The position numbers were made by a program, and so were the translations under genes. 64,000 bases of DNA from Cavia porcellus (lineage: Eukaryota > Chordata > Mammalia > Rodentia > Caviidae). Position 1 is the stretch's first letter. Every line of letters starts with the position of its first letter. The DNA lies in the NCBI RefSeq assembly GCF_034190915.1, contig NW_026947485.1, forward strand, positions 30,207,519 to 30,271,518, given 5' to 3'. Of this stretch, positions 36,931-49,491 are shown piece after piece. The notes beneath the pieces were generated by a model. It worked only from the letters and a program-made list of their open reading frames with translations, had not been told where the DNA came from and did no database searches.

Positions 36931-39070
36931 AGCAGAAAGTAATAGAACTCTTAACCATGAAATGGTTATATGTCAGTAAGTAGTATGTTCTACAAGAAGG
37001 TTCATAGACCTACTTCATCTAAATTCCTTTTTTGGGGTGACTTAGTCTATTTTCTCTAAATGTACCTGTTGGAATCCCACTGGAGACAACATGGTGAACC
37101 AGCCACCTCCAGCTAGTTCCCCACAATCTCACATCACCTGGCAGGGTATTTTATGCTTATATGCTAATTAGATTTTACTTGAAAGATGTAATTATTGCTG
37201 CAACCCAAGGAAATAATTAATGACCAATTTTAGTTGGCAAAATATTCATTAATCAAATGCAAAGACAAGGGACCTGCAGAGTTTAGGAAAAAATGTCCTT
37301 AGGAGGAAAAAAGAAAATCATTTAGAGATTTCTACTTTTCATAAATATAGGTTAAATGTATTCAATTACAGTGAATACAGTGTTTTGAAAGTTTACATTT
37401 CATATTTAGTCCAATGTCTCCTAACAAAATCTTGGATTAATTTTTGGGTTTTAAAATGCATTGCACAACAGGATACTTTAATCACGTTATTGCACAAAAA
37501 GGTAGTGATCATGAGGAGATAACACTGATCTCACACTTGGCTTCCTTAAGAAACTTCTTCAGTTAAATAATTCTGAATGCTCCAAATGTTAGCCTCTGCT
37601 TTCTTTTGTATTGAAGGCAGGGAAGGAAGAACAGGGTGATAATGAGTACATGATTTGGCTTGGTGGATCATCGTCTTTGTCCCTTATGAACTGTGTGTGC
37701 TTCAAACCTAAGGATGGGAGGACATTTTAAGTTGTTCTAGCACCTTGCTCAACAAAGCTCAGGGAAACAGTTGCAAAAAAATCAACACAGTTATCCAGAG
37801 ATCAGACCAAACCTATACCCATTTAAAGATAATTCAATCCCAAAGTGCATTCACTGTGCTTCATAAAAACATGCTAAGTTTCTCTGGCCTGTTCCCCACA
37901 GTAACCTTCCACAATGTCCTTGTACAATGTCTATATCCTTAGTTTTAGGCCAACTGTTTTTTGCTAGATGTGTTTTTCTGTTACATTGTAAGGGCTTAAA
38001 GGACAGGAGAGGGTCACAGAAGCAACATACAATAACTAACAAATGTATTTTTAAACAAAAAAATTTCCATGTTTTCATTTAATTTTAAATGATAACAACT
38101 ATATTCTAGCTTCTACCTGCCCATAAAGCTGTTTCACAGGCCAAAAAAACCAATAATTTTGTTTAAATACTGCTCACTATCTACAGTCTGGATGCTAAGG
38201 CATATTTCATTCAGTGTAATGATCTCCAGGAGTCAAAATAATATAATTATAACTACTTGGTCAGCTAAATCACAACCAGAAACGCACTGGTATGTATTTT
38301 ACTCACTGTGTCAAAAAATCTTCATTCTGGACCATCAACACAGCACTAAATTTTGATCTGTCACTGAAAACAGGTCGCTTCTATTTCTGGCTTACAGCAG
38401 TAAGCAGGTATAGCAATTGGCAAAGACAGCTAATATTTCACATTAAATCTCCCCACCTGACCTTCTGAGTCAAAATTGGAGAGACTCATGAATAAGGAAT
38501 GATTTTTTATGTAAGCAGTCTGTTTTCTTCTTAAAAAACAAAAACAAAACAAAACCCCTTTTAGGCAAAGGATGCTAAAAGACCCAGAATCTTTGGGAGG
38601 AAAACTGGTTTCCAACATGCCTACAGGAGGAGGTGGCCAGCCTCCCTGAGCTGCTACCTCTCACAAAGGAAGTTCCAGGCATCTGCAAAGTACTCAGGAC
38701 AGAGCCAAAAGAGGCACTTCGCTGTGGGTACTCAAGAGCACGCCAGCCCCTTTATGTGTCCTGGGCTACCCGGTGCCATTGGGAATTGAAGCACACGTGG
38801 AGGGAGGGAGATGAATTACATTCACTGAAGGAAAAGTCACTTCGGAGGTTCTCCTCCACAAATTGCTTTGACAGAGTTTGTAAATCTGTATCAAACCATG
38901 TTTTTACCTTCCCTTTAATAAAACTTTGAGAAAAGCTTTTTAGGTACTTCTCCCTTTACTCCAACCTGAGGGACTTTACAATGCAGTTAGCCTCAGCATA
39001 GCCCCAGCCAACTCTGATGTGGGGTGAAAGTCCCACGAAATATTATAATGGGTAGCCAGGCCTAAGAACC
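36931..39070. other. Intronic sequence, nothing recognised
   Basis: No repeat family or exon identified. Confidence 0.45.
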
Positions 39071-39074
39071 ACGC

Positions 39075-39172
39075 CTGTGTCAAGTTCCTTAGGGACAAGC
39101 CCATGGTTATTCATGTCTGAACCAGCACCTAGCTCAGAGCCTACTCACTAAATAGTACTTGAACAAATAAAG
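39075..39172 (+). repeat. L2 LINE 3' end
   Basis: accagcacctagctcagagcctactcactaaatagtacttgaacaaataa is a diverged L2 terminus. Confidence 0.5.
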
Positions 39173-39570
39173 CATGTTCTGTAACTGAAGACGAAAGCAG
39201 GGTGTATAGAAGGCCCCACAGGAAGGGTTCTACACCAAGAAAGTATGTAATGGCTTTCAAACTGGAGTCTTCTAGGGGCCTTGCTACCACTCAGGCTGTA
39301 AGCCAGGCCCAGGGCTTCTGGTGCAGGAGGTCTGGTTGGGCCCAAATTGTATTTCTAACAAGATTCCTGATAATGCTGATCCGGCTCCTCTCAGGACCAG
39401 ACGTCCAGAACCACCATGGTGAAACAACCAGAACAGCCTAGGAATCTCAGGTTAGGTGACACAGTTTGTGTGGGACCCAGGACTGCGGGCAGCTCCGACT
39501 AGGGTGGCCAAGGATGGTGATACTTACCAGTGACATCAAAGGAGGCACTGATCATAGTCTTGTTTCCACC

Positions 39571-39717
39571 AGTTACTGGACACTGAACCTAAGGAGCACT
39601 GAGCTACATCCCCAGCCCTTTTTTATTATTTTATTTTGAGCCAGGGTCTCCCTAAGTTGTCCAGAGTGGCCTTGAACTTGCAATTCCCCTCCTTCAGCCT
39701 ACTAAGTTGCTGGGATA
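39571..39717 (-). mobile_element. B1-ID composite SINE
   Basis: On the + strand an ID complement (39571-39617, ggagcactgagctacatccccagcc) precedes a B1 complement (39618-39717, gagccagggtctccctaag, ggccttgaacttgcaattcc, gttgctggga). That is a minus-strand B1-ID dimer. Old. Confidence 0.7.
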
Positions 39718-39731
39718 GTATTAAAGACCTT

Positions 39732-39910
39732 GCCAGGCATCTGATGCTTGCAATTCCAGCATGAAGAGAACCTAACATCGGTCATTTGTAAGTCAGAGCT
39801 CAGCCTGGGGAACTCCAGTGTCACCTAGAGAGACACTGTCTCGAAAATAACAATATAAGGGCTACAGACATAGCTCAGTGCAAAGCCCTAGATTCAATTT
39901 CCAGAACCTC
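39732..39910 (+). mobile_element. B1-ID composite SINE
   Basis: gccaggcatctgatgcttgcaattccagc B1 head with agagacactgtctcg (to 39850), then ggctacagacatagctcag with gattcaatttcc (39859-39910). Faces the minus-strand composite 15 bp away. Confidence 0.7.
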
Positions 39911-39914
39911 CTCC

Positions 39915-42060
39915 CACTCACCTCTCCAAAAAAAACCAACTGATAACACAGGACCTATGTGATCATGCCGTTAGTCTCGTGTAATTGCCAACCACAGAAA
40001 AACTAGGGCTGAAGAAATTTCTCCTTTGTATGCTGAGACTTTGAGTCAATCAGCAACTTTTAGATCTCATAGCTTAAGTATCTGAATCATTCACCACCTG
40101 TCTATTATTGTTCTGAGTTAAGATGTGGCTAGCAAGAACAACAGACAACCACTGATATTTACATAAAAATGCCAGTACACTTGCCTAGAAGTAGGACCCA
40201 AACCAGTTTTTCCAAAAGTAACCAGTGGTAGGCCGAGGCCAGAAACCAAACTCATGGCTGCTTGTTAAATCACCTCAAGCACTAGATCCTACAGCTGTAA
40301 AAATACAATGGATTCAACTCCAAGCTTCTAACAGCCACCCAAATAGAGGCTATACTAACATTACTTGAGGGAAAAATATGCAGTTAAGACACTTTTTCTT
40401 AGAGACAAAGGAAAGGAATATGGAAAAGCCATCTGCCCCAAGAGAGCACTGGCTCCTGGCCCCCAGTAACCGTTCAGCCACACCTAGTGGGGCCAGGAAG
40501 AGTCAGGATGGTAACCTTCTCCCCCCCTCCACCCCCCAACTAGTGCTGTCCTGTGGACTCCAGCCAGCAGTCATAAATCTGGATGTCAGAAAACTGAGTA
40601 CTTTTGAGTTGTAAGACAGTTCATCTTTGAGGAGTTTTGGGAGCAGAAATACAGTAACAGGACATTTTTGCCTCCAAGAAACTCTACCAGGAAGAGAATG
40701 AGATGAAGATGGCAGGCTGACTCAGAGGACAAGGACAGTCTCGCCTGTGTGAAGGCAGGGGTTCCCCACAGCAGCAACAGCATCTTCTGTGACTACATTA
40801 GGTACTCAGCCTCCCCCAGTCCTCTCAAAATCACAAACTCTGTGTGGGTGTGAGCGTGGGAGCACGTATGTGTGAGCATGTGAGCATGCATGTGTTGGGG
40901 TGGGAGCACTGCAGTCTACATTTTAATAAGCCCCACATCTACAATTCTGATTCAGCGAAGTTTGAGAACAAAGGGGTACACAGATTACTTCCTGTATTTT
41001 TAAGTATTTGAAAATTTTTGTAATTTTCAAATATTTTATAACTTGAAGGCATAAAACTTATACATACGCATGTATCTGTTTGCATTTTTTCCAGAAAAGG
41101 CGGTGTTTGTTTACCTTTCCTACAGCAGGCCTGAATACACACCCTGTAACCACAGCCTTTCAGCGGGGTCCCTGTGGTGCTGCTCTCCCTGAGGAGCTAC
41201 TTGAAGACAAACCTGGCCGACTCCTCCCCAGAAGTCCAGCTGAGCCCTCCCCTCCCATCCACAGTGGGCCTCACCATTTATTGGCGCACTTTTCCCCCAC
41301 ATGCCTGCATCTCAGTGAGGACTCTCCCAATGGCGGCAGCATTTCAATGAGGACAGCAGAGCCCCTGAGTCCTGCGTGAGTGTTCGATGAAAGGCCACCT
41401 GTGCCTTCAGACCAAGCCACTTGGTCATCTCCCTATGTTCCACCTTTGTCAGAGGTAGAATCCTGCTCTAAGTCCAGCGGCCCTTGTCTGAGTGGTGCTT
41501 CTGAGGGCAGTTCTGGTTCCTGATGGTGTCGCCAGTCATTTACTTACTGCTTTCTTGTATTTCTCAAGCTCTATACGAGTTAAAAACAAGTGGTTAAACT
41601 GCCACTTAGGGAAGGAACACTAAGAGGCTTGGACAACCTATAAACTGAATTTAAATCCCTGGAACAGTGGGACAGTCATGGCTGTGACTGCCTTGCTGAG
41701 GCAGGCTATTTTTGTTCTGCTGTTTTAAGGCCAATACCCCAGACGTGTGCGGCAGGTAGCCTTCCCCCAACACCTCTGTCACAGCTCGCACTCAGAGCAA
41801 AGGTGAGAGGATGAGGGGGACGGAGGCTGAGGAGAAATCATCTTCAAGTTCCGGAAACAGAACTGAAAGCTAGCTTACCGGTCAATGCCACATGCCTGCT
41901 GTTGCCTCCTTGCTCTTGTCCAGGACATTTCCTCTTTTTCTCCTGTCTTCCCTCTCCCCTTCAGTAGACTGACCTACAGTCTTCTCCTAAAGGGCCCATT
42001 TCAGTCCTAAATGCAACCCAGGGGCTCTCTGCTTTTTTCTTTATACCACCCATGTTTTAA
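39915..42060. other. Intronic sequence, nothing recognised
   Basis: Contains a short (TG/CA)-like degenerate stretch near 40845-40900. No coding or RNA gene seen. Confidence 0.45.
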
Positions 42061-42061
42061 T

Positions 42062-42180
42062 TAAAAAACTATTTATTGAGCACTTATTGTGTGCTAGACA
42101 GTATTCTAAGCACTAGAATTATAGAAATAAACAACTTTAACAAAAAAAGAAAATCTCTTCTACCATGGGATTTTGGAAAG
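42062..42180 (-). repeat. L2 LINE 3' end
   Basis: atttattgagcacttattgtgtgctagacagtattctaagcac then tagaaataaacaac is the complement of the L2 terminus. Confidence 0.7.
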
Positions 42181-42364
42181 GGTTAATAAGGTCACAAGCA
42201 AATATTTGCTATTAGGTGTACTATGTCAAATGGTAACTTCTAGAAAGAAAAACAGGGGAAGGAAGAGAGATGGTGACAGTTGTTTGATTCTTTCATTGTG
42301 ACTTAATATATGACACTACCTGGCTTGGTTAATGCTTCCATATTGGCTCTTTAGCTAGATATTC

Positions 42365-42450
42365 TATTCTGGAAGGACAGGACTATTTTACGTTTCTTTT
42401 AGAATAAAACTATACACCAAGTAGATGTTCAACACATTCCTTTTGAGCAA
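42365..42450 (+). repeat. Possible L2 LINE 3' end
   Basis: ggaaggacaggactattttac and ccaagtagatgttcaaca resemble the L2 terminus. Confidence 0.4.
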
Positions 42451-42745
42451 AAGACTGGAAAATGCACCTGATTCATGTTCAGAATCTTGACCTCGGGGTA
42501 AAAGGAAAGTCAGGAGATGAATGAGTTTTTATGGAGCAAAGCAGAGTGAACCATTCATGTTACATCCGTTTATCAAACCGTGCCCCAGGCACTGAGTGCT
42601 GCGCTGATGAGATACTTGTAAATTTACCAGTGCTAAGATCTTGACATTGCTAGAGTGTACCTCCCAACACCTCATGTGTTGGGTGCTTGGAGCTTAGGAC
42701 AGCAATTTGGGGAGACAGTGTAAGACTTTAAGAAGCAGAGCCTAA

Positions 42746-42853
42746 GGGCTAGGGATTTAACTCAGTGGCATAAGTGCTTGCCTGGCAAGCAGGAGGTTGT
42801 GAGTTCAATCCCTGGTATCAAAACAAAAAACAAACAAACAACAACAACAACAA
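42746..42853 (+). mobile_element. ID-type SINE
   Basis: ggctagggatttaactcagtgg, gcttgcctggcaagcagg, gttgtgagttcaatcc B box, long (CAA)n tail. Flanked by aagaagcagag at 42730-42740 and 42854-42864. Confidence 0.95.
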
Positions 42854-43019
42854 AAGAAGCAGAGTCTGGTGGAAGGTGCTTAGGTTATTTTGGGTGCCAT
42901 CTTTGGAAGAAGTAGATAATTCCTGTGGGATCTTCAGTTTGTCTCAAGAGAGTGAGTTGGTATGACAGCTAGCCAGAGCCCTGAACTGCTGTCTGGCTTC
43001 CCACACACTCTCCCAAAGA

Positions 43020-43390
43020 ACTACTCAGCATGAGGTCTGTGGAGGGGCAAACTAATGCTAGGAGCCTGCCCTTTAATGGAAAAAGCAGGGTGTGGAAGGA
43101 GAGTAACAGGTAGGGCTGGGGAAGGCACTTCTGAGAGTGTTTCAGCTAAGAGCTAAAAAGGGAGAAGGAGCAAGGGGAAAGGGCAAGGAAGGCGTGGCAG
43201 GGACAGTGAGAGTGACGCTCCTCATAGAGGAGACAGCAAAGGCAAAGACCGGAGCTGGCAACATGCTGGGTGCGCTCAAGGGGCCATGCTGGAGAGAGGG
43301 CAAGAGCTGGCTCTCATGGGGCCCGGGGGTCACCATCTGGATCTAGGTTTGATTCTGAGTAGAAGAGGAAGTCACAAAAATGTATAAACC
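43020..43390 (-). repeat. L2 LINE fragment
   Basis: Purine-rich block with caaaggcaaagaccggagc and tttgattctgagtagaagaggaagtcac follows antisense L2. It accounts for the short frames here. Confidence 0.5.
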
Positions 43391-43394
43391 GTAG

Positions 43395-44565
43395 AGAAAG
43401 AGAACATGAAATTTGTATTTTGAGAAAAATTATTCTAGTAAGGGAGTCTCCAAATTGCTGTGACCACATGTCACAGTTTGATAAGGATAAGATCATCCCA
43501 TTTATTCACCAAGATGCTGCCAATTAAAAAAAGTCACCCTATCCAGAATTCATTATTCTAACTTAATTCTTCATTTCATGAAAATCAATCGTCTCTGGAC
43601 CAGTCATGTCTCACAAACTAAACCCAGCAGAAGCAGAATTCAACTGATAGAGTAGAATCCAGCCTGTCCTATAGCACCCTAATTACAAAAGGTTCTACTG
43701 TATTCTGTTTGTTTGCTTTTTTGTAAGACAGGAAGAAGAGAAAATTCTATAAACTTCATTCCATGATGTATTCCACATTTCACAACTGCTGTGGTGGATA
43801 AACTTTCCCACAGATCAAATCTAAGATCCGTCTTGAGTCTGTCCTCACTTGATATGAACAAAAGGAGTCAGTTGCTGCTGGGTGCAGATCCTGAGAGACT
43901 TATTCCGCAGAAGCTTGCCAGAGTCCTCTCTGAGCACTGTTTCCCTAATGCTGCTTTGGGGCTTGTTTTTCAACATGCTGCCATCCTGTGGCTCCTCAGC
44001 TGCTGCATGCTGAGCTCCTCACACCAGCACAGGGCTTCTAAAGTTACCCTCCAAAAGCCTCTGCCATGCTCCCTGCCAGGTCTTTCCAGAAGCTTCTCAT
44101 CTGTTCTCTGAGCCACAGAGTAGGAAACTGGACACGATCTTACAAACCATGTCCGTCCTTTCTGCTTCCACCTGTCCTCCTCCACCTCGACCACCTAGAG
44201 AGCAGATCTGGCGTCATTTTACAGACTCGCAGAGGTGGTACCGTCTGTGGCTGAGGATTATGGCTCCTTCTCATGTTCTATCTTAGAATCCCAGGAGGTC
44301 AGAGCAGAAGTGACCTTAGCAGCACTCTCATTAGTAGATTTATTGAAGGTCAATCTACTGAATAGCCCCCCAAAGGCTGGGGCTTGACCTGTATTAGAGC
44401 CTTTCCCCTCTGCTTGCTGCCCTCCTTCCACGAGGAGGAAGTCCACCCCCACCCCATTTCTTATATGAACCTGTGTGTGCAAATCATTGCCCACCCTCAT
44501 CTTGACTGTTTGGTTTCCTGAGGACAGAAAATACTGTATGTTTAATAGGTCACTTATTAGTTTCA
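43395..44565. other. Intronic sequence, nothing recognised
   Basis: Somewhat GC-richer at 43.8-44.5 kb with overlapping short frames on both strands. No family resemblance. Confidence 0.4.
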
Positions 44566-44569
44566 ACTA

Positions 44570-44625
44570 CTTCTGTGTAGCCAGGACTCTGTAGATGTAT
44601 TTGTTGAGTAAATGTCTGAATGGAT
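44570..44625 (+). repeat. Short L2-like end
   Basis: gtagatgtatttgttgagtaaatgtctgaatgg matches the final L2 segment. Confidence 0.4.
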
Positions 44626-44734
44626 TCTCAAGGCTACCCTTGGTTTGTTTTCTGAGGCAGACATCTGAACAAGAGAACACCACCAGGCTTTGGGTGGTCA
44701 CAGGCTCTGGGGAAAAACAGACCCAAATCAAACC

Positions 44735-44880
44735 CTAGGCTCTGCCACTATTTATTAGCTAACTGACCATGGAAAGGTTTTCATCCTTCTTCACCAAAAA
44801 AATGTGTACGGTGCCTGTACCTCTCCATGAGAATGAAATGATCTTACAGGTGTATCGCACGGTCAAGTGCTTTTCCCTTA
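44735..44880 (+). repeat. MIR SINE
   Basis: ggctctgccactatttattagctaactgaccatgg then tctccatgagaatgaaatgatc follow MIR in order. Confidence 0.65.
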
Positions 44881-46689
44881 GTGCCTTCTTCTTTTCCTTG
44901 CTTTGCTTGGTCACTCTTTTAGCTTTTTCCCCTATAAATTAAGCTTTTTCTATTTAAGATAAAGGAAAACATTCCTAGTGCTTGGTTCTTAGCAGATACC
45001 ATTTTCCTCCATTCTGAACTATTAAAATCTTCCTTAGGTAAGAAACAAGACTATTATAACTTATACCCTATGCAAACTGTTAACATAAAGTGCCGAGATA
45101 ACAGGACCATGTATAATTCCTTAAGTCGGAGTTTAGAACATTTAGAGAGAAGAGCCTTTTGGTGAGCTGTGAGCCAAAGGAAAAGTGTACAGTGACAGCA
45201 ACCTGGCGGGTGGGCACAGAGTGGGACTGGGCAACGCAGCGGCAGCCGGTAAAGGGCAGAGCTCCACCTGCCCACTGACTCCCTCCTAGGATTTACAAAG
45301 CCAGGCAGGCAGTTTCACGTCGACAAGAGACTGATACCACACTGACATCTTGTGGTTATAAGCAACATGACGCTTAGGCAGCCCCAAAGCAGACACTAAC
45401 ATGCACATTAGTATTTCTACCATCTCTTAACTTTGCAGTGTTTAAAAAATACTTCATTTTCTCAGCCACAAGCTCATTGCTTTCACACTCCGAAAGCATA
45501 AGTGAGAGGAAGTGGCTGCTACTTGAAGGTGACAATGCATTTATACACCAACTGCCTCAGTGCTGGTGCCTCTAATAAGTGCTCTTGTTTCCAAGCATTT
45601 GCAACTCTTGGCTGAACATTTATCTGGCACCTGAGACTTCAGGAGGAGAGTTACTAAAACTTACTAGTTGTTTTAAAAGTGAAATGAAAACTGCAGCTGG
45701 AGCATTCAAATACCAACCAAACCTCTCCCCTCATGAATTCTAAGAGACGAAGGGAGGAAATAGAAAAATAACATGAGTCTTTGGAATTTCAAAATTAAAT
45801 TTCTCTTCACAACCATAGCCTGGAGCTGCTCAGCAATGGATGTAGGCCAGTCACCCTCTATCTTGCAGGATCCCATATGGTCCTGAGTGCCGACTACATT
45901 CCAAGCAGCTCAAGGAGACTAGTGTCAGAGGACTCATGCCAACAGGAGGGGACAGAGCTCCGATCACATACAACAGAGGAGTAGCGGGGGCTGACCTAGG
46001 CCAAGAGACTGCTGGTAGGGAGGGCCTAGCAAAGGCTCCGATGAGTACAGCACCTGATCCATTAGGGTAGGTAGTTTGAGGCAAATAAAGATGCACACGA
46101 AGGTATTTACAAAAAGATGGCTAAAGTCAGACCAAAAAAATTTAATTCGTAGGTTCCCACTTCTTGTGTATTCACCCAATATGTTCCGCAGCTCTCCAGG
46201 TCTCTCTCATTCCTGTCACTTGAAAATCAGAGATCATAGTCCCTCCCTTACTGTGGCTGTGAGGAAAGAATGAGACAGTAGGCACAAGGGATGACTCGGC
46301 ATGTACTAGGAACACACAAATGATGGGAACATTTGTTAAAGCTTCAGGGAGCAGCAACAGTGGAGGCAGGAAAGGCCACTGTCACCTGCGGACATCAAGA
46401 ACGGGTGACAATCGTGGACTTAGAGTGGAAAAGAACATGGTGGGTGGGTGGGTCGCAGAATGAGGCCACTCCACACCAGGTGGAAGTGTCTGACCAGCTC
46501 TTGCTTTCTCAGTGCTTCCAAAGCCTCATCTGATTCTTCATCACTGAGGCATTTTCACTTTTGCTTTTGTTTTGTCTTTTTTATTTTGGTCCTCCTCTAT
46601 AGCCTCTTTCCCCAGTCTATTTAAGCTGTATGGAATCATTTTGGCAAATTAATTAACCTGTGTTAGTAGGTGAGTTAGTCTTCAGAAAA

Positions 46690-46800
46690 GTTCAAATAAA
46701 TAACATGCAAAGTTTAAATGAGATAATGCCATGAAGTGACTAATACCTTGGGAAAGGCTGAATAAATGAGGTTGCTATTAGAACTGCACCTGCTAGCATC
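46690..46800 (+). repeat. MIR SINE fragment
   Basis: gtttaaatgagataatgccatgaag and gaaaggctgaataaatgagg match the MIR 3' half. Confidence 0.5.
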
Positions 46801-47220
46801 CTGTCAGCTTTATAAAAAATACTTGCTGAAATCTAGTCTTTATGGAACATTATTTATTCTAAAATAAGGGAAGACTGCACAGCACCGCCACAAAAATATT
46901 TTCTAAGGGACTTGTCAGGAAAATTGGATTATCATTTTAGTTTCTGAGCATTGCATAACTTTTCAGTTCTTGAGCATAGCTTCTAAAAAACACATCATAG
47001 CAGCACTCCCCTTAATTAGTTTTCCAGACAAAACCTTTTCACATGTCCACCCAGAGAATGCATTTGGCACCACTTCACTCTGATCATCTTAACAAGTGGA
47101 TAAACTCTTTTGCAATGAGATGATTCCATTTATCATCTGCTCCTACCCATCCACAGGTGCAGCGTGGTTTCTGCTAGTAAAAAGAGAAAAAAGATTTTTA
47201 AAGAAACATTTATGTCATAA

Positions 47221-47393
47221 ATGGTAACACATACATGTGCTCTCAACTATCTGGGAGGCTGAAATGAAAGGACTGTGAGCTTGAGGCCAGTCTGGGCAAC
47301 TCAGTGGACCGTGTCTCAAAATAAAATTTAAAAAATAGCAGCATGTAGTTCAGCACTCCCTGGCTAGGTTCAGCCCCCAGTACCATAAAAAAT
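47221..47393 (+). mobile_element. B1-ID composite SINE
   Basis: B1 part ctatctgggaggctgaaatgaaagg with cttgaggccagtctgggcaac and gtgtctcaaaa; ID part catgtagttcagcactccctggc with ggttcagcccccagtacc. Diverged. Confidence 0.65.
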
Positions 47394-48399
47394 TATGCTC
47401 TTTTGTTGATAAAAATAATAGGTGACTATGAAAGAAGTGAAAAAACATAAAAAATTATGGAAAAAGGCACTCGAAATCAATGATTCAAACATAGTTCAGC
47501 TTGTGTGTTTTTCTGTGTTTCTTTATAGCCTCTCCATATTCTTTAAGGGGGTCAGTCTTCTTTTTTGCTTATTATCATTCAAAGATTTTGCTTCTTATTT
47601 TACTATTCATAAAATATTACTGCAACACTCATTTAATACATAAGCTGTGCTTGATGCTAAGAGCATCTGAAGAACACATGAGATGAAGTTTCCTTTCTCT
47701 TAAAGCCTGCAATTTAGCTCAGGACATTACAGACAAAAAACAGATAATGTTATATAGAGTGATGATCAAAGAAAAGGGTAGCACAAATACAAGTGTTTTA
47801 AGGGGTTCAAACCTAGATGTGACCACAGGGCTAGGATGCTCTTGAGAGGATTTCACGAAATAAAGATACCAGTCCAACCATACAGACTACGATACTGCAG
47901 ATGATTTCAAGTGGCTAAAGGCTCTGCTAATTTAGTCTGATTTTCCCAATATATGGAATGACAGACTTACTGAAGCTGCCCCCCCACCCCATTAAAACTG
48001 CCATTTTAATGGCCAGAGGCAAACTCCTGCCAAAGCAGATTCTTTTTCTTTCTTTTTTTTAATGTCACAAATGATCCCAAAAGCAATACAAAGCAATTTT
48101 TCCATTATGTTTTGATTCACAAGGAAAACTGGGACTTTGAGTGAAAAGAAAAAAGTCATTTGAAAAAATTAGAAGACAATTCTGAAATTCCAAATTCCTA
48201 TGAAGATTAGCAAGACCACAAATGATGCTGAAGCTTTGAACCATTTCACAACTAAACTTAATTTCTCAGGAAAGAATTTCCTGATGAGCCCATGACAGGT
48301 TTGGATGTGGTTTGTCCCCAAAAGTTCCTTTTGCTGGAAGCCTGGTCCTGAGAGTGGTGATATGAGAGGCAATGGAATCTTTATGAGACAGGACCCAGT

Positions 48400-48416
48400 G
48401 AAAGGTAATTAAGTCA
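48400..48416 (+). repeat. Left target-site duplication of the half-L1
   Basis: The 17 bases gaaaggtaattaagtca match 51888-51904 exactly. They are part of the interrupted LTR. Confidence 0.95.
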
Positions 48417-48756
48417 CCACAACGTAGTGCTGAGAATTTCTGTCCCGGCTAGACTGCTTACTGAGACTTCTACGGCCTACAGGCCTCATGGAAGGACTCT
48501 TACAGACCGGAAAGACACACAGTGGTATTGTAAGAAGCAGGAGAAAGTCTCTCAGGGAGACGAGTGGGGATCTTCAGAGTTGAGTCACCAACAAATCTGG
48601 ATGTAGTACCATTTTGCGTGGCAGAGATAACATCCGCACCCCCTCTCACAGTCACTGTGCTGACGCGATTCTAGGATCTTTTAATATATTATGGAGGATG
48701 TCAAAGATGTAAGATCTAGCCAATTGCTCAGTACACACAATTAAGTTGCCATTTGA
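48417..48756 (+). other. Leader between the 5' target-site duplication and the L1-like start
   Basis: These 340 bases lie inside the 17-bp duplication and so were reverse transcribed with the element. They precede the point where the sequence takes on a standard L1 5' UTR start. They are of mixed composition and do not continue the flanking LTR. They could be a lineage-specific extended 5' UTR or a 5' transduction from the source locus. Confidence 0.6.
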
Positions 48757-49491
48757 CTCTTCCGGGAGAACATGGCGGACAGATAACAGCAACTACCGGC
48801 GGCTCTCTGAAAGACTCGGCTCAGAAGCCAGGAATGGTGCGGACTAAGGAGACATAAGCAGGTGGAGATATGCTCTGCTGACTCAGGAACGAACTGGGCT
48901 GAGAGAAGCCAACTTGGAATGCAGTCCTGGTGCTAAAACAGGAACAGAAAAGACTCGGTGTGGAGGCTGGAACCGCGCCATTGTAAGCCGCGATTTGGGT
49001 TTCCCGCCGCGCAGTGGCTGGCTGCCTCTACAGCGGCTCGGCAAGGGGAGAGACGTGCAGAAGCTCTGAGAACGGCAATCTGCGAACGGCAGGGAGGCGT
49101 GCACTGACTTATGGTGAGGTGAGTGAGAGAAACTGACACTCTACCACAGTTTGACTCCAGCAGAGGACTTTCTGGGCCCGAGCAGTCCTGCGGGAGCAGG
49201 GCGCGGTGGCGACTCCAGCCACACATCCCCCTCTCGGGCGGGATTGGTGAAAAGTGCCTGGCCTGCGTGACGCTGCCGGCGGACCTGGTAGACTGTCCCA
49301 ACCCAGATCCCAGAGCCTGACGGTGGCCGGGAGGGGAGACGCGTAGGCTGCCTGGTCCGTAACTCCCTGGTGCGCAGCGGTGAGCGGGAACAACTAACTG
49401 GCGCAATTCGATCAGGCTGTGGCTGACTGGGAGAGAAGCTGGGCCTCTTATATAAGCTTGCATATATAAGGAACAGAGAAGAAGAGGCAGC
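48757..49491 (+). promoter_or_regulatory. L1-type 5' UTR, CpG-rich internal promoter region
   Basis: This block runs from an L1-like start (cgggagaacatggcggacag, with a YY1-type catggcgg core) to the ORF1 ATG. It is GC- and CpG-rich between about 48960 and 49420, unlike the AT-rich surroundings. L1 5' UTRs carry an internal RNA polymerase II promoter, and YY1 near +13 positions the start in human L1. Promoter function here is inferred. The methylated or silenced state cannot be seen. Confidence 0.65.

Larger units (their letters stand above)
44885..48290. other. Intronic sequence with few repeats
   Basis: Apart from the MIR and B1-ID pieces listed, nothing recognised. Confidence 0.45.

Noticed and set aside
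48960..49420. CpG-rich block as a JAZF1 promoter island
   Set aside because: It lies inside the half-L1 target duplication and is the element's 5' UTR.
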